From Nocardia acididurans (GTDB lineage Bacteria > Actinomycetota > Actinomycetes > Mycobacteriales > Mycobacteriaceae): 64,000 bases of DNA. Shown one piece after another: positions 8,871-16,189 of the stretch. Where the stretch lies: positions 124,001 to 188,000 of the forward strand of contig NZ_JAERRJ010000013.1 of NCBI RefSeq assembly GCF_016741815.1, read 5' to 3'. The notes under the pieces were generated by a model, which worked only from the letters and a program-made list of their open reading frames with translations, made no database searches and was not told the origin of the DNA. The first letter of the stretch is position 1. Each line of letters starts with the position of its first letter. The position numbers were made by a program, and so were the translations under genes.

Positions 8871-8944
8871 TGTGCCCGGGAGGATTCGAACCTCCGGCCT
8901 CCTGCTTCGTAGGCAGGCGCTCTGTCCGGCTGAGCTACGGGCAC
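8871..8944 (-). tRNA. tRNA-Arg (ACG)
   Basis: On the minus strand a 74-nt cloverleaf forms: acceptor GTGCCCG paired with CGGGCAC, discriminator A, TA at 8-9, D-stem GCTC/GAGC, anticodon stem CCTGC/GCAGG with loop CTACGAA (anticodon ACG), five-base variable loop, and T-arm GGAGG-TTCGAAT-CCTCC. All stems are fully paired. CCA is not encoded. ACG decodes CGU/CGC/CGA after adenosine deamination. Confidence 0.95.
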
Positions 8945-9013
8945 TCGGCCCCGCGCGGATGTCGCCGTTGACATCTGCTCTGCGCTGAGGTGCGCGGGGC
9001 TGTGAAAAGTGGG

Positions 9014-9087
9014 TTCCCTCGGTGAGATTCGAACTCACACCGTCCGGTACCTGACGCCGGTGCCTCTGCCGATTGGGCTACGAGGGA
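9014..9087 (-). tRNA. tRNA-Leu (CAG) with a short variable loop
   Basis: The minus strand folds into a 74-nt tRNA: acceptor TCCCTCG/CGAGGGA, discriminator A, a three-pair D-stem GCC/GGC with loop AATCGGCAG architecture as in leucine tRNAs, anticodon loop GTCAGGT (anticodon CAG, as in standard Leu-CAG), and T-arm GTGAG-TTCGAAT-CTCAC. The variable region is only ACGGT, whereas bacterial leucine tRNAs normally have a long variable arm. The anticodon stem has one C-A mismatch next to the loop. CCA is not encoded. It is 69 bases upstream of tRNA-Arg on the same strand. Confidence 0.85.
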
Positions 9088-9100
9088 GTGCGGGGGAGAC

Positions 9101-9148
9101 GGAAAAGGGGCCGCTCCTGGCGTAATGCCTTGGAGCGGCCCCTTTTCC
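9101..9148 (-). terminator. Strong hairpin, probable terminator of the small ORF
   Basis: A perfect 17-bp inverted repeat: GGAAAAGGGGCCGCTCC at 9101-9117 and its exact reverse complement at 9132-9148, with a 14-base loop that can pair further. It lies 26 bases after the stop of the 27-codon ORF and 13 bases before the tRNA-Leu 5' end, so it would isolate the tRNA genes from upstream transcription. No strong T-run follows, which is common in actinobacterial terminators. Confidence 0.8.
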
Positions 9149-9174
9149 GGAGATCGACGGACGAACCGGATCTC

Positions 9175-9258
9175 TCAGGGGGTGCTCCGCAGGCGTACGC
9201 GGACGAGTCGGAAGCGGGCACGGTCGAGGGTGCCCAGGAGCTGGTTGAGCTTGATCAC
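9175..9258 (-). CDS. Candidate 27-residue small protein
   Basis: A GTG-started frame of 27 codons (begins MIKLNQLLGTLDRARFR, ends LRSTP) with a plausible ribosome site AGGAAAGG seven bases before the GTG. It ends at TGA 26 bases before the strong hairpin at 9148-9101, so it has start signal, frame and terminator in order. The product would be a small, highly basic amphipathic helix. No known family is recognised. It may be a small DNA- or membrane-binding peptide, or chance. Support is positional only. Confidence 0.35.
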   Translation of the reverse strand: MIKLNQLLGTLDRARFRLVRVRLRSTP

Positions 9259-9396
9259 GGTGCCGCCTTTCCTGTCCTGCTGGGGTGTTGTGTTCACGGT
9301 AGCAGCGGGGTGGTGGGGCGGTAAAACGATTAAACGCGGGCCTCGCGGCGGGGTGCGGCCGGGCTTTCCGGGCGGAGTCGGCTACCGGGCGGAGCG

Positions 9397-9999
9397 GTGA
9401 ATGCTACCGTCCCGGAAAGGATATCGAGGGAGGTCGCCATTCGCTGTCGTCGGCGAGCTCGCGATGCCGGTGCGGGGGATGCGCCGCGACCGTCGGTTCG
9501 TGTTTCGCGCCGGACGGTGCGGGCGGTGCAACGGGAGCTGACCCGGCTGCACCCGTTCGACCTGCCCGAGGTCGGCCGAATTCTGTCCGCTGCCAGCGGG
9601 ATTCCGGTGCGTATCGAGGCCAGTGCCATGCTGCCGCCGGGCGTGGCGGGGCGCTGGCTGCGGGCCGGGGCGGGCGACATCATCGAATACCATGCCGGGC
9701 TGCCGGAGATCGCGCGCATCAATACCGTGCTGCACGAGGCCGGTCATATTCTGCTCGGGCACAGCAGCGTCGACGATCAGCTCGCCGCCGATGAGGCGAT
9801 GTGCTCGGTGCTGGATCCCTCGGTGGTCGCGCATTTCTCCCGGGTCCGCTACCGGTCCGCGTACTACTCCGACAGTGAGCGCGAGGCCGAGGCGTTCGCG
9901 CGGCGGACGCTGCGCGCGCTGCTCTGGAGTGATATCGAGACCAGTGAGGCCGCGGAACTGCGTGCGGCGCTCGGCTTTCCGCGCACCCGGATCGGCTGA
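9397..9999 (+). CDS. ImmA/IrrE-type zinc metallopeptidase
   Basis: A roughly 200-residue protein with the thermolysin-like zinc motif in INTVLHEAGHILLGHSS (HExxH at about residues 113-117), followed by a plausible downstream glutamate. The architecture (about 75-residue N-terminal helical part, IIEYHAGLPEIARINTVLHE, C-terminal EREAEAFARRTLRALL helix) fits the ImmA/IrrE domain. Known members cleave or regulate DNA-binding partners, such as ImmA on ImmR. GTG 9397 is the only clean start; AGGGAGG lies further in, before a non-standard ATT codon, so the true start is uncertain. Four bases separate it from the membrane protein gene; an EspR-like DNA-binding protein is convergent beyond that. It may act on one of the nearby regulators. 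Confidence 0.85.
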   Translation: MNATVPERISREVAIRCRRRARDAGAGDAPRPSVRVSRRTVRAVQRELTRLHPFDLPEVGRILSAASGIPVRIEASAMLPPGVAGRWLRAGAGDIIEYHAGLPEIARINTVLHEAGHILLGHSSVDDQLAADEAMCSVLDPSVVAHFSRVRYRSAYYSDSEREAEAFARRTLRALLWSDIETSEAAELRAALGFPRTRIG

Positions 10000-10003
10000 T
10001 CCG

Positions 10004-11035
10004 ATGGTGGCGGTCAGTTCGGTCGCGGCGCTGCTGATTCTCGCGGGCGCGCTCGCGCTCGTCCGGCAGCGCCTGGTGCAGGGTGCGCGCGGACGGTGGA
10101 CGCCGGTCGCCATTCTGGCTTTGCTCGCGGCGAGCTTCCTGCTGCCGACTCCGGTGTCGGATGCGGTGCTCGCGCCCCTCGCGCCCAATGCCGCCTATCT
10201 GGCGGGCCATCTGTGCGCACTCTCGGCGATCATGGTGACGACGCTGTACTGGCGCAGTCTGGTGCCGGGTATGCCCGGACAGCGCTGGCGGCCGGCGGTG
10301 TGGGTGTGCTACGGGTCGGTGCTGGCCGTGCTGATCTACCTGTTCGCGACATCGGAGCAGCAGCCGCACGGTCTCGGGTTCTCCCGGGGATTCGAGGACT
10401 CGCCGCGGATTCAGCTGTACTGGATTGTTCAGGCGGTGGTGGCGATTCCCGTGGTCGCGGTGGTGGCGGCCGCGGCCGCGCGGGCGACGGCGCGGGAACG
10501 CCGTTCACGCCGAGGTCTTTTCGGCCTGCTGCTGGGTTCGGCCGTCATGTTCACCGTCTACGAGATCTGGGTGGTGGTCGTGGTGGTGTGCTGGCCCGAT
10601 CTGCCGCCGGTGTGGGCGCAGCAGGTCACCTACTCGCTGCAGGGCGCGGTGTACGTCCTGCTGGTGGGCGGGACGATCGGCCCGGTGCTGCTGGGGACCG
10701 TGCGAGGTGCGCGTCTGGCGCGTCGCTACCTCGAAGAGCTTGCGCCCCTGCATGATTGGCTCACCACACGGTACCCGCAGGTGCGCCTGGAGGTGAAGCG
10801 CGGCCGCCGCGCCGAGTTCCGGGTCGTCGACATGCTGGTCGAGATCAGCGACGCGCTGCGGCTGCTGCAGCATGCGGAACCCGCGCTGGCCGTGGAGTAC
10901 CGGCTCGACGACGCCGCGCTGGCCGGAGCCCTCGAGGACCGCGTCACCTTCGTCGCCTACGAGCTGGCGGCAGCGCGGAACTTCCGCCTCCGGATGGGCG
11001 CAGGGGGGCTTCGGGCGTACAGCGCCGCCTGCTGA
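10004..11035 (+). CDS. MAB_1171c-type membrane protein (DUF6545-like C-terminus)
   Basis: A 343-residue protein with about seven membrane helices (VAVSSVAALLILAGALALV, PVAILALLAASFLLP, LAGHLCALSAIMVTTLYW, VWVCYGSVLAVLIYLFA, then helices near residues 145, 185 and 215) and a soluble C-terminal domain from about residue 235 (LEELAPLHDWLTTRYPQVRL, then VDMLVEISDALRLLQ). This arrangement is that of the MAB_1171c family of putative transporters, whose genes in Actinobacteria often accompany ImmA/IrrE peptidases and XRE-type regulators, as here. The ATG starts four bases after the peptidase stop, so both are likely co-transcribed. Its stop codon is directly adjacent to that of the convergent EspR-like gene. 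Substrate or sensing role unknown. Confidence 0.82.
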   Translation: MVAVSSVAALLILAGALALVRQRLVQGARGRWTPVAILALLAASFLLPTPVSDAVLAPLAPNAAYLAGHLCALSAIMVTTLYWRSLVPGMPGQRWRPAVWVCYGSVLAVLIYLFATSEQQPHGLGFSRGFEDSPRIQLYWIVQAVVAIPVVAVVAAAAARATARERRSRRGLFGLLLGSAVMFTVYEIWVVVVVVCWPDLPPVWAQQVTYSLQGAVYVLLVGGTIGPVLLGTVRGARLARRYLEELAPLHDWLTTRYPQVRLEVKRGRRAEFRVVDMLVEISDALRLLQHAEPALAVEYRLDDAALAGALEDRVTFVAYELAAARNFRLRMGAGGLRAYSAAC

Positions 11036-11461
11036 CTACGGTTCCGGGAGATCGGGCAGGTCGGCGGGAAGTCCCTCCTGGACGCGCAGGAATTTCAGGT
11101 AGTCGATCAGCGAGGCCAGGGACTGCTGAGACAGATCCATGGCACGGAATGCCACGGCTTCGAGTCCGGGCGCGTTGCGCAGCCGCAGGTATTCGATCTC
11201 CTCCTGACCGCGCCGCCAGACCTCGTCGTGGGTGAAGAATCGGATGTCGACACCGAAGGCCGCGGCCAGCCCGGTCGCGTGTTTGAGCGACGGATTCCGC
11301 TTGAGGCCCGAACGCAGCTGCGACACATAGACAGCCGATATCGGATAGCCGCATTCGGTGGAGCGCCGGGCGATCTCCTCCGCGGTGTATCGACGGCCCT
11401 TGGGGTTCGGCATGGTTCGGAAGAGATATTCGAGCCGGTCGGAGAAGGCGGCGTCGCCCAT
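11036..11461 (-). CDS. EspR-like DNA-binding protein (XRE family)
   Basis: A 141-residue protein resembling mycobacterial EspR along its length: FSDRLEYLFRTMPNPKGRRY then TAEEIARRSTECGYPISAVY and VSQLRSGLKRNPSLKHATGLA form the helix-turn-helix with the conserved YVSQLRSG recognition helix; FFTHDEVWRRGQEEIEYLRL and DLSQQSLASLIDYLKFLRVQEG are the C-terminal dimerisation part. EspR is a nucleoid-associated regulator. ATG 11461 has GAGGAG four bases upstream and is preferred to 11503, which would add 14 poorly ordered residues. It is divergent from the StrR-like activator gene, with a palindrome in the shared 160-bp region, and likely autoregulates and controls that activator. Confidence 0.85.
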   Translation of the reverse strand: MGDAAFSDRLEYLFRTMPNPKGRRYTAEEIARRSTECGYPISAVYVSQLRSGLKRNPSLKHATGLAAAFGVDIRFFTHDEVWRRGQEEIEYLRLRNAPGLEAVAFRAMDLSQQSLASLIDYLKFLRVQEGLPADLPDLPEP

Positions 11462-11544
11462 ATCGCTCCTCACCGACGGGTCCTGCTGCGATGCGCTGCT
11501 CATGCTACCGCTTCGCGCGGGGTTCGTATGTCACAGCATCATTG

Positions 11545-11560
11545 CTATGCTCTGGCATAG
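11545..11560. promoter_or_regulatory. Palindromic operator candidate CTATGC-TCTG-GCATAG
   Basis: A perfect inverted repeat of six-base arms with a four-base spacer, in the gap between the divergent EspR-like (start 11461) and StrR-like (start 11622) genes. TATGCT is also -10-like. Its position suggests a binding site for one of the two encoded regulators. Confidence 0.5.
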
Positions 11561-11621
11561 TCGAAGGGGGGTGTCTTCGAGAGGGAACCGTGGCAGCCTG
11601 CATGATCGCCGAGGTTCGGCC

Positions 11622-12635
11622 GTGAATACTTTTCCGCCACGAGAATGGCTGAGCGACATAGCATCCGGCGCTGTCGAGTCGGTGCCGGTGCGATCGATTG
11701 TGCCGGGCGCGTCGCCGCGCACGGATGGCGAGCACTGCGCGGAATACGTCCTCATGCTGGCCGGAACCGATAATCCGTTGCCGCCCATCATCGTTCACCG
11801 GCCGACCCGGACGGTGATCGACGGCAACCTGCGCCTGCGGGCGGCGATCGCGGTGGGCCGGACCACCATTCCCGTGCACTTCTTCGACGGCAGTGCCGCC
11901 GACGCCTTCGCCCTGGCCGTGTATGCCAATGTCCGGCACGGTATTCCGCTGTCGCTGGCCGAGCGCAAGACGGCCGCCGAGCGGCTGCTGCTGACCCATC
12001 CCGAATGGTCCGATCGCTCGATCGCCGCCACCTCCGGGCTGTCGCACAAGACGGTCAGCGCGCAGCGGCGGCGTGCAAGTGGGGAAAACGCTCAGTCGCA
12101 CATGCGGTGGGGCAAGGACGGCCGGCTGCGGCCGACCGATACTTCGGCGGGCCGGCTCGCCGCGGCCCGGATCCTGCGGGAGAATCCGCGCGCCTCGCTG
12201 CGGGAGGTGTCCAAGCACGCCGGGGTGTCGCCGGGAACCGTGCGCGATGTCCGCGAACGCCTGAAGCGGTCCGAGCATCCGGTACCGCAGGCGGTGCGAA
12301 ATCGACCGTCGCCCAGTGCGTCTCGGAATCCGGTGCCGACGCCTCCGGCGGATGAGGCGCTCGCCGTGCCCATCCAGCAGACGCTGCTGCGCAGTCTCCG
12401 CAGCGATCCCGCGCTGAAGTTCAACGAGCGCGGGCGCGTGCTGCTGCGGAGTCTGGCGCATTCGGCCATCGATCTCGACCAGTGGACGAAGATGACGACC
12501 GACGCACCCGACCACTGCCGGGCGACGCTCGCGAAGCTGGCGCGCGCCAACGCCGAATCCTGGAGCGCGCTGGCCGCGCGGTTGGAAACTCACGGGATCG
12601 GCGCCGATATCGGCCGTTCGAGCGCCGGCGGGTGA
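11622..12635 (+). CDS. StrR-like pathway-specific activator with ParB-type N-domain
   Basis: A 337-residue protein starting at GTG 11622. Residues 20-110 (VESVPVRSIVPGASPRTDGE, LPPIIVHRPTRTVIDGNLRL, VHFFDGSAADAFALAVYANV) form the ParB/sulfiredoxin-like domain characteristic of the StrR family (StrR, NovG, Bbr and related antibiotic-cluster activators). A helix-turn-helix follows (LTHPEWSDRSIAATSGLSHK), then a second winged segment (NPRASLREVSKHAGVSPGTV). Such proteins are activators of the gene cluster they sit beside. Here it lies at the 3' end of the large minus-strand cluster, overlapping the last cluster gene tail to tail by 46 bp. Control by the EspR-like protein is likely from the divergent arrangement. 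Confidence 0.85.
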   Translation: MNTFPPREWLSDIASGAVESVPVRSIVPGASPRTDGEHCAEYVLMLAGTDNPLPPIIVHRPTRTVIDGNLRLRAAIAVGRTTIPVHFFDGSAADAFALAVYANVRHGIPLSLAERKTAAERLLLTHPEWSDRSIAATSGLSHKTVSAQRRRASGENAQSHMRWGKDGRLRPTDTSAGRLAAARILRENPRASLREVSKHAGVSPGTVRDVRERLKRSEHPVPQAVRNRPSPSASRNPVPTPPADEALAVPIQQTLLRSLRSDPALKFNERGRVLLRSLAHSAIDLDQWTKMTTDAPDHCRATLAKLARANAESWSALAARLETHGIGADIGRSSAGG

Positions 12636-13303
12636 TGCCCGAGGGCTCGCAGCCGCACCGGCGGAACTGTTCCGAAGGTGCGGCCCGGCCGGGTTCGCCG
12701 GACGAATTCGATTATCAGGGAATGTACTTCGTGCCGTACCGGCTCGTGTAGCAGGTCGTGTCCCGCGTCGCCGAACTCCCGGAATTCGATGGCGGGGGAG
12801 TGGGATGCCCACCGGCGCACCGGCTCTATGGCGGCGATCCGGTCATCGGCGCCGTGGACCAGCAGGGCGGGCACCGGCGGGCCGGGCAGCTCCATGATCA
12901 CCTCGCGCGACGGGGTGCCGGTGAGGGCGAGCGCGCACACCTCCTGTGCGCCTGGACCATTCGCGTGCATGGCGAGCAGTGCGACGCCCGCGCCGAGCGA
13001 ATGGCCCGCCAGGACCAACGGCGCGGTCGGTCGGGCGGCGCGGGCCATACTCAGCAGGATCTCGGCATTGGCGACCAGATGCGGAATCGGCGGCAGCGTA
13101 TCGGGTTCGCCCTCGCTGAGCCCGTGCCCGGGATGGTCGAGCCCCCAGACCTCGATGCCGTGCCGATTCATCGCCCGGCCGTATCGGTGGTAGTCGGCGC
13201 TGCACTGCCCGATGCCGTGCAGGAAGACCAGCACCGCCGTGACATCGTCGTCGACACGCCAGATTCGATAGTTCATGCGGCCACCCGCGCCGTCGAAAAA
13301 CAC
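12590..13303 (-). CDS. Alpha/beta hydrolase, monoacylglycerol-lipase type
   Basis: A 237-residue serine hydrolase. The oxyanion segment VLVFLHGIGQCSADYHRY, nucleophile elbow GHSLG (Ser about 98), acid in VHGADDRIAAIEPV and base in GDAGHDLLHEP are all present in order, the layout of lysophospholipase/monoglyceride lipases. GTG 13303 has GGAAGGA six bases upstream and is well supported. It is the last gene of the long minus-strand cluster, and its C-terminal codons overlap the convergent StrR-like gene by 46 bp. The final about 30 residues are Arg/Pro-rich and probably unstructured. It could cleave an acyl ester in the pathway or recycle a lipid precursor. Confidence 0.85.
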   Translation of the reverse strand: MFFDGAGGRMNYRIWRVDDDVTAVLVFLHGIGQCSADYHRYGRAMNRHGIEVWGLDHPGHGLSEGEPDTLPPIPHLVANAEILLSMARAARPTAPLVLAGHSLGAGVALLAMHANGPGAQEVCALALTGTPSREVIMELPGPPVPALLVHGADDRIAAIEPVRRWASHSPAIEFREFGDAGHDLLHEPVRHEVHSLIIEFVRRTRPGRTFGTVPPVRLRALGHHPPALERPISAPIP

Positions 13304-13393
13304 AGTGGATCCTTCCCGCCGCGGAACGCGTTCTGCCGGAACAGCGGTCGAAATAAATGGAGGGGCAGCGTGTTCCGGCGGCCGCCGCAGCGG

Positions 13394-14041
13394 TTACCGG
13401 ATCGGCTGTGCCGCGCCGAGGGTGTCGGCGGGCGTGCTCACCCGGTCACCGCGCACGACGCCGGACACGATCGCCATCAGCGCGCGCAGCGCGTGCTCGC
13501 CGGCCGTGACGGGGTCGGGGGCGCTCGCGACGACCATGCCCGCCTCAGTGATGGCGCTGAGCAGGAGTTGGGCCAGGACGGGAATGTCGACATCGGCGAG
13601 GCGTCCGGCCGCCCGCGCCGCCTCCAGCGGGGGAATGACCAGGCCGAGGCCGTGCCGGATCTCGAACTCCCGCCAGGTCTGCCTGCCGAGCACCGCGGGG
13701 CCGTCCGAGAGCGCTATGCGCACCATCTCCGGGCGCAGGCAGATGTCGAGGAATGTCTTCAGGGCGATCTCGATCAGGACGATCGGATCATCGGTGTTCG
13801 CGGCGGCGGTCGCCGCGCTGATCTCCTCGCTGTTCTCTCTTTCCAGTTGTTCGAGCACCACGATGAACAGACCGCGTTTGTCGCCGTACTGGTATTGCAG
13901 AGCGCCACGCGTGACCCCGGCGACGGCGACGATCTGATCGGCCGACACGGCGGTGAAACCGTGTTCGGCGAACAGTTGGCGGGCCGCGCACTCCAGGGCG
14001 AGTCTCGTACTGAGCGAACGCTTTTCGTGGCTACTGGTCAT
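13394..14041 (-). CDS. TetR-family regulator of the cluster
   Basis: A 215-residue TetR/AcrR repressor: the N-terminal helix-turn-helix is LALECAARQLFAEHGFTAVS, ADQIVAVAGVTRGALQYQYG and DKRGLFIVVLEQ, followed by an all-helical ligand domain. The start overlaps the end of the upstream hydrolase gene by 11 bp, so it is translated as part of the operon. Being inside the operon it would be autoregulated through the operon promoter near 28.85 kb, where a perfect 7+7 inverted repeat sits between -35 and -10. The ligand is probably a pathway intermediate or product. Confidence 0.87.
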   Translation of the reverse strand: MTSSHEKRSLSTRLALECAARQLFAEHGFTAVSADQIVAVAGVTRGALQYQYGDKRGLFIVVLEQLERENSEEISAATAAANTDDPIVLIEIALKTFLDICLRPEMVRIALSDGPAVLGRQTWREFEIRHGLGLVIPPLEAARAAGRLADVDIPVLAQLLLSAITEAGMVVASAPDPVTAGEHALRALMAIVSGVVRGDRVSTPADTLGAAQPIR

Positions 14042-14894
14042 GCATTCGAGTGAACTCCAGAATCATCCTGGTCAGCAACTCCGGCTGATCCTCGGGACTG
14101 GCCGTGTAGGAGTCGTCGATCAGCTTCAGGGTCGCGTTGGGCAGATCCGCGGCGAGCCGCTCGGCCAGCGGCACCGGGAACAGCTTGTCCTCGCGCGCCC
14201 AGGCCAGCAGGATCGGGATATCGATCTTCGCGTACCGGGTGGCCGCGTCGAGGGTGTACTTCCGGTTGGCGGTCTTGAGGAATCGGCGCAGATCCGCGCG
14301 GATGGCGGCCGAATTCCGGCTGGGCAGCAGGTAGGTGTCGACGATCTCGTAGGGCACCTGGTGCTTGGCCACCCAGCCCAGCGCCACCGGCAGCGGATGC
14401 AGCGCCCGGATGCGCAGCAGCTCGGTGAGCGGCCGGATGGAACCGGGAATCCGCGCCAACGGCGGCAGCAGGTTGAACGGCGGCGGCAGGAACCGCTCGT
14501 AGCAGTCCACCGAGGCCAGTACGACCCGGCCGATCCGGTCGGTGCTGCGGCTGAGCAGCACCTGCGTGATCGCGCCGCCGGTGTCGTTGGCGACCAGCGT
14601 GACATCCTCGAGGTCGAGCCGGGTCAGGAAGGCCGCGATCATGTCGGCCAGACCCGTGGGTGTGAGATCGGCCTCGGGCACGGGAATCGAATGCGCGCCC
14701 AGCGGCCAATCCGGGGTGAGGCAGCGGTAGCCGGCGGCGGCGATGTCCGGCACCATCTTTCGCCACAGATTGGCATTGACCAGCAGCCCGTGCACGAATA
14801 CGACCGGTGCGCCGGAGCCGGTCTCGTAGTAGCGAATCCGGCCGCCGGGCAGGTCGATTTCGTGCGGTTGACCGAGCGATGCGCTGAGAGCCAT
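14031..14894 (-). CDS. Alpha/beta hydrolase with Asp nucleophile position and no visible catalytic His
   Basis: A 287-residue alpha/beta-hydrolase-fold protein. Oxyanion region APVVFVHGLLVNANLWRKMV; the nucleophile elbow reads VTLVANDTGGAITQVL, with Asp104 where serine hydrolases have Ser, as in haloalkane dehalogenases. An acid is present in LLAWAREDKLFPV. The expected C-terminal histidine is not seen: the equivalent segment is IDDSYTASPEDQPELL. It may therefore belong to the actinobacterial dehalogenase-like subgroup that lacks a complete triad. ATG 14894 has GGAGA five bases upstream. It is in the cluster operon, 42 bp after the acyltransferase gene and overlapping the TetR gene. Role in the pathway unknown. 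Confidence 0.8.
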   Translation of the reverse strand: MALSASLGQPHEIDLPGGRIRYYETGSGAPVVFVHGLLVNANLWRKMVPDIAAAGYRCLTPDWPLGAHSIPVPEADLTPTGLADMIAAFLTRLDLEDVTLVANDTGGAITQVLLSRSTDRIGRVVLASVDCYERFLPPPFNLLPPLARIPGSIRPLTELLRIRALHPLPVALGWVAKHQVPYEIVDTYLLPSRNSAAIRADLRRFLKTANRKYTLDAATRYAKIDIPILLAWAREDKLFPVPLAERLAADLPNATLKLIDDSYTASPEDQPELLTRMILEFTRMHDQ

Positions 14895-14936
14895 GATTTC
14901 TCCGAATTCGTTGTCGTGCGATTCGTTCTGACGCGA

Positions 14937-16187
14937 TCAGGGAAGTGTCGCTTGCGATTTCACGCCCGCTCGCCGTCCGGCGAACCTGCGCATGAGGGGC
15001 TCGTCGAGCCAGTGGTAGAGCAGTGCCGCCGCGGCCGTCGCGGCCACCAGGCTCAGTGTGGCGAATCCGAGCCAGCCGAGCGGGCCGAACTGCCGTCCGC
15101 CGATGAACCATCGGGTGATCAGGACCATGACCGGGAACTGGATCAAATAGAAGGCGTAGGAGATCTTTCCGAACCACACCATGGTGCGCGTCGAGTTGAG
15201 CCCGCCGCTACCGGCGAGATCCCGCGCGGCCAGGGTCGCCACCACAGCGACCATGGGTCCGACCAGCAGCGCCGACATCTTGTAGTTCACCGGCACCACC
15301 CAGGTCGCGAGATACGCGATGGCCAGCGCGGCCAGCGGCAGCCGGATGCCGGTCACCCGCCAGCGTCCCTCGTGCACCAGCCGCCCGGCCAGCACCCCGA
15401 GATAGAACTCCGGCAGCCGCGACAGCGGGAAGTAGTAGCTGAGCCAATACGAGTGCGGCACCGGGATATCCGCCTGCCGGAACCACGCCTGCGAGGCATG
15501 CAGCTCGTAGTACGGCGAGGTGTCGCCGGGCACCAGGCGCGGCGCGAAGGCGTTCTCGATGCCCTTGGGTCCGGGCACCCCGAGGTAGTAGACCGTGTGC
15601 AGTACGAGGATGAACGCCAGCAGTCCGCCCAGCCACCACCACAGCCGCGCGCTGCCGATCCGCAGCACCAGGGGCAGCAGCAGCGGAAAGCTGCAGTAGA
15701 ACAGGATCTCCGCGCCCAGCGACCACGCCGGCACATTGAGCCCGCCGACGGTCGTCCACTTCGGCACCCAGGTGTGCACCAGCAGCAGATTCGGCACCCA
15801 CACCACCAGCCGGTGCAGTGGCACCGAGGCGGCGACGAGGAACACCGCGGCCGCCGCCAGATGCGTCGGATAGATCTTCAGCACGCGCCGCCAGTAGAAC
15901 ATCCGCACCGAACTGCCCGGCGTGAACGACCAGTAGATGATGAATCCGGACAGCACGAAGAAGAACGTCACCCCGGCCGCGCCCAGCTGCATCGGAATCA
16001 CCTGGTGCAGTTGCCGGAACAGCTCCGACTTCTGGAACGGGTACACCGGCAGGAACACCAGCGCGTGCAGGATGAACACCGCGAACGCCGCCCACCACCG
16101 CGCCCCGGTCAGCGACGGCAGGGCGGGACGCTTGCCACCGGGTTCGGGCGGGGCCTGCGGCTGTGTCGCGATGATCTCGCCGGTCAT
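14937..16187 (-). CDS. Membrane acyltransferase, family 3 (OafA/YrhL type)
   Basis: A 416-residue integral membrane protein with about ten helices. Near the N-terminus LPSLTGARWWAAFAVFILHA carries the family R/H region, then VTFFFVLSGFIIYWSF (conserved FFVLSGF), FYWRRVLKIYPTHL (R-R-x-x-x-I-x-P), and WSLGAEILFYCSFPLL (conserved W-S-L-x-x-E). These are hallmarks of acyltransferase 3 enzymes, which move acetyl or longer acyl groups across or at the cytoplasmic membrane onto sugars, lipids or natural products. Its ATG lies two bases after the SGNH hydrolase stop, so the genes are translationally coupled. Acyltransferase-3 plus SGNH proteins frequently act together, sometimes as one fused protein, supporting a joint acylation step. 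Confidence 0.9.
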   Translation of the reverse strand: MTGEIIATQPQAPPEPGGKRPALPSLTGARWWAAFAVFILHALVFLPVYPFQKSELFRQLHQVIPMQLGAAGVTFFFVLSGFIIYWSFTPGSSVRMFYWRRVLKIYPTHLAAAAVFLVAASVPLHRLVVWVPNLLLVHTWVPKWTTVGGLNVPAWSLGAEILFYCSFPLLLPLVLRIGSARLWWWLGGLLAFILVLHTVYYLGVPGPKGIENAFAPRLVPGDTSPYYELHASQAWFRQADIPVPHSYWLSYYFPLSRLPEFYLGVLAGRLVHEGRWRVTGIRLPLAALAIAYLATWVVPVNYKMSALLVGPMVAVVATLAARDLAGSGGLNSTRTMVWFGKISYAFYLIQFPVMVLITRWFIGGRQFGPLGWLGFATLSLVAATAAAALLYHWLDEPLMRRFAGRRAGVKSQATLP

Positions 16188-16189
16188 GA

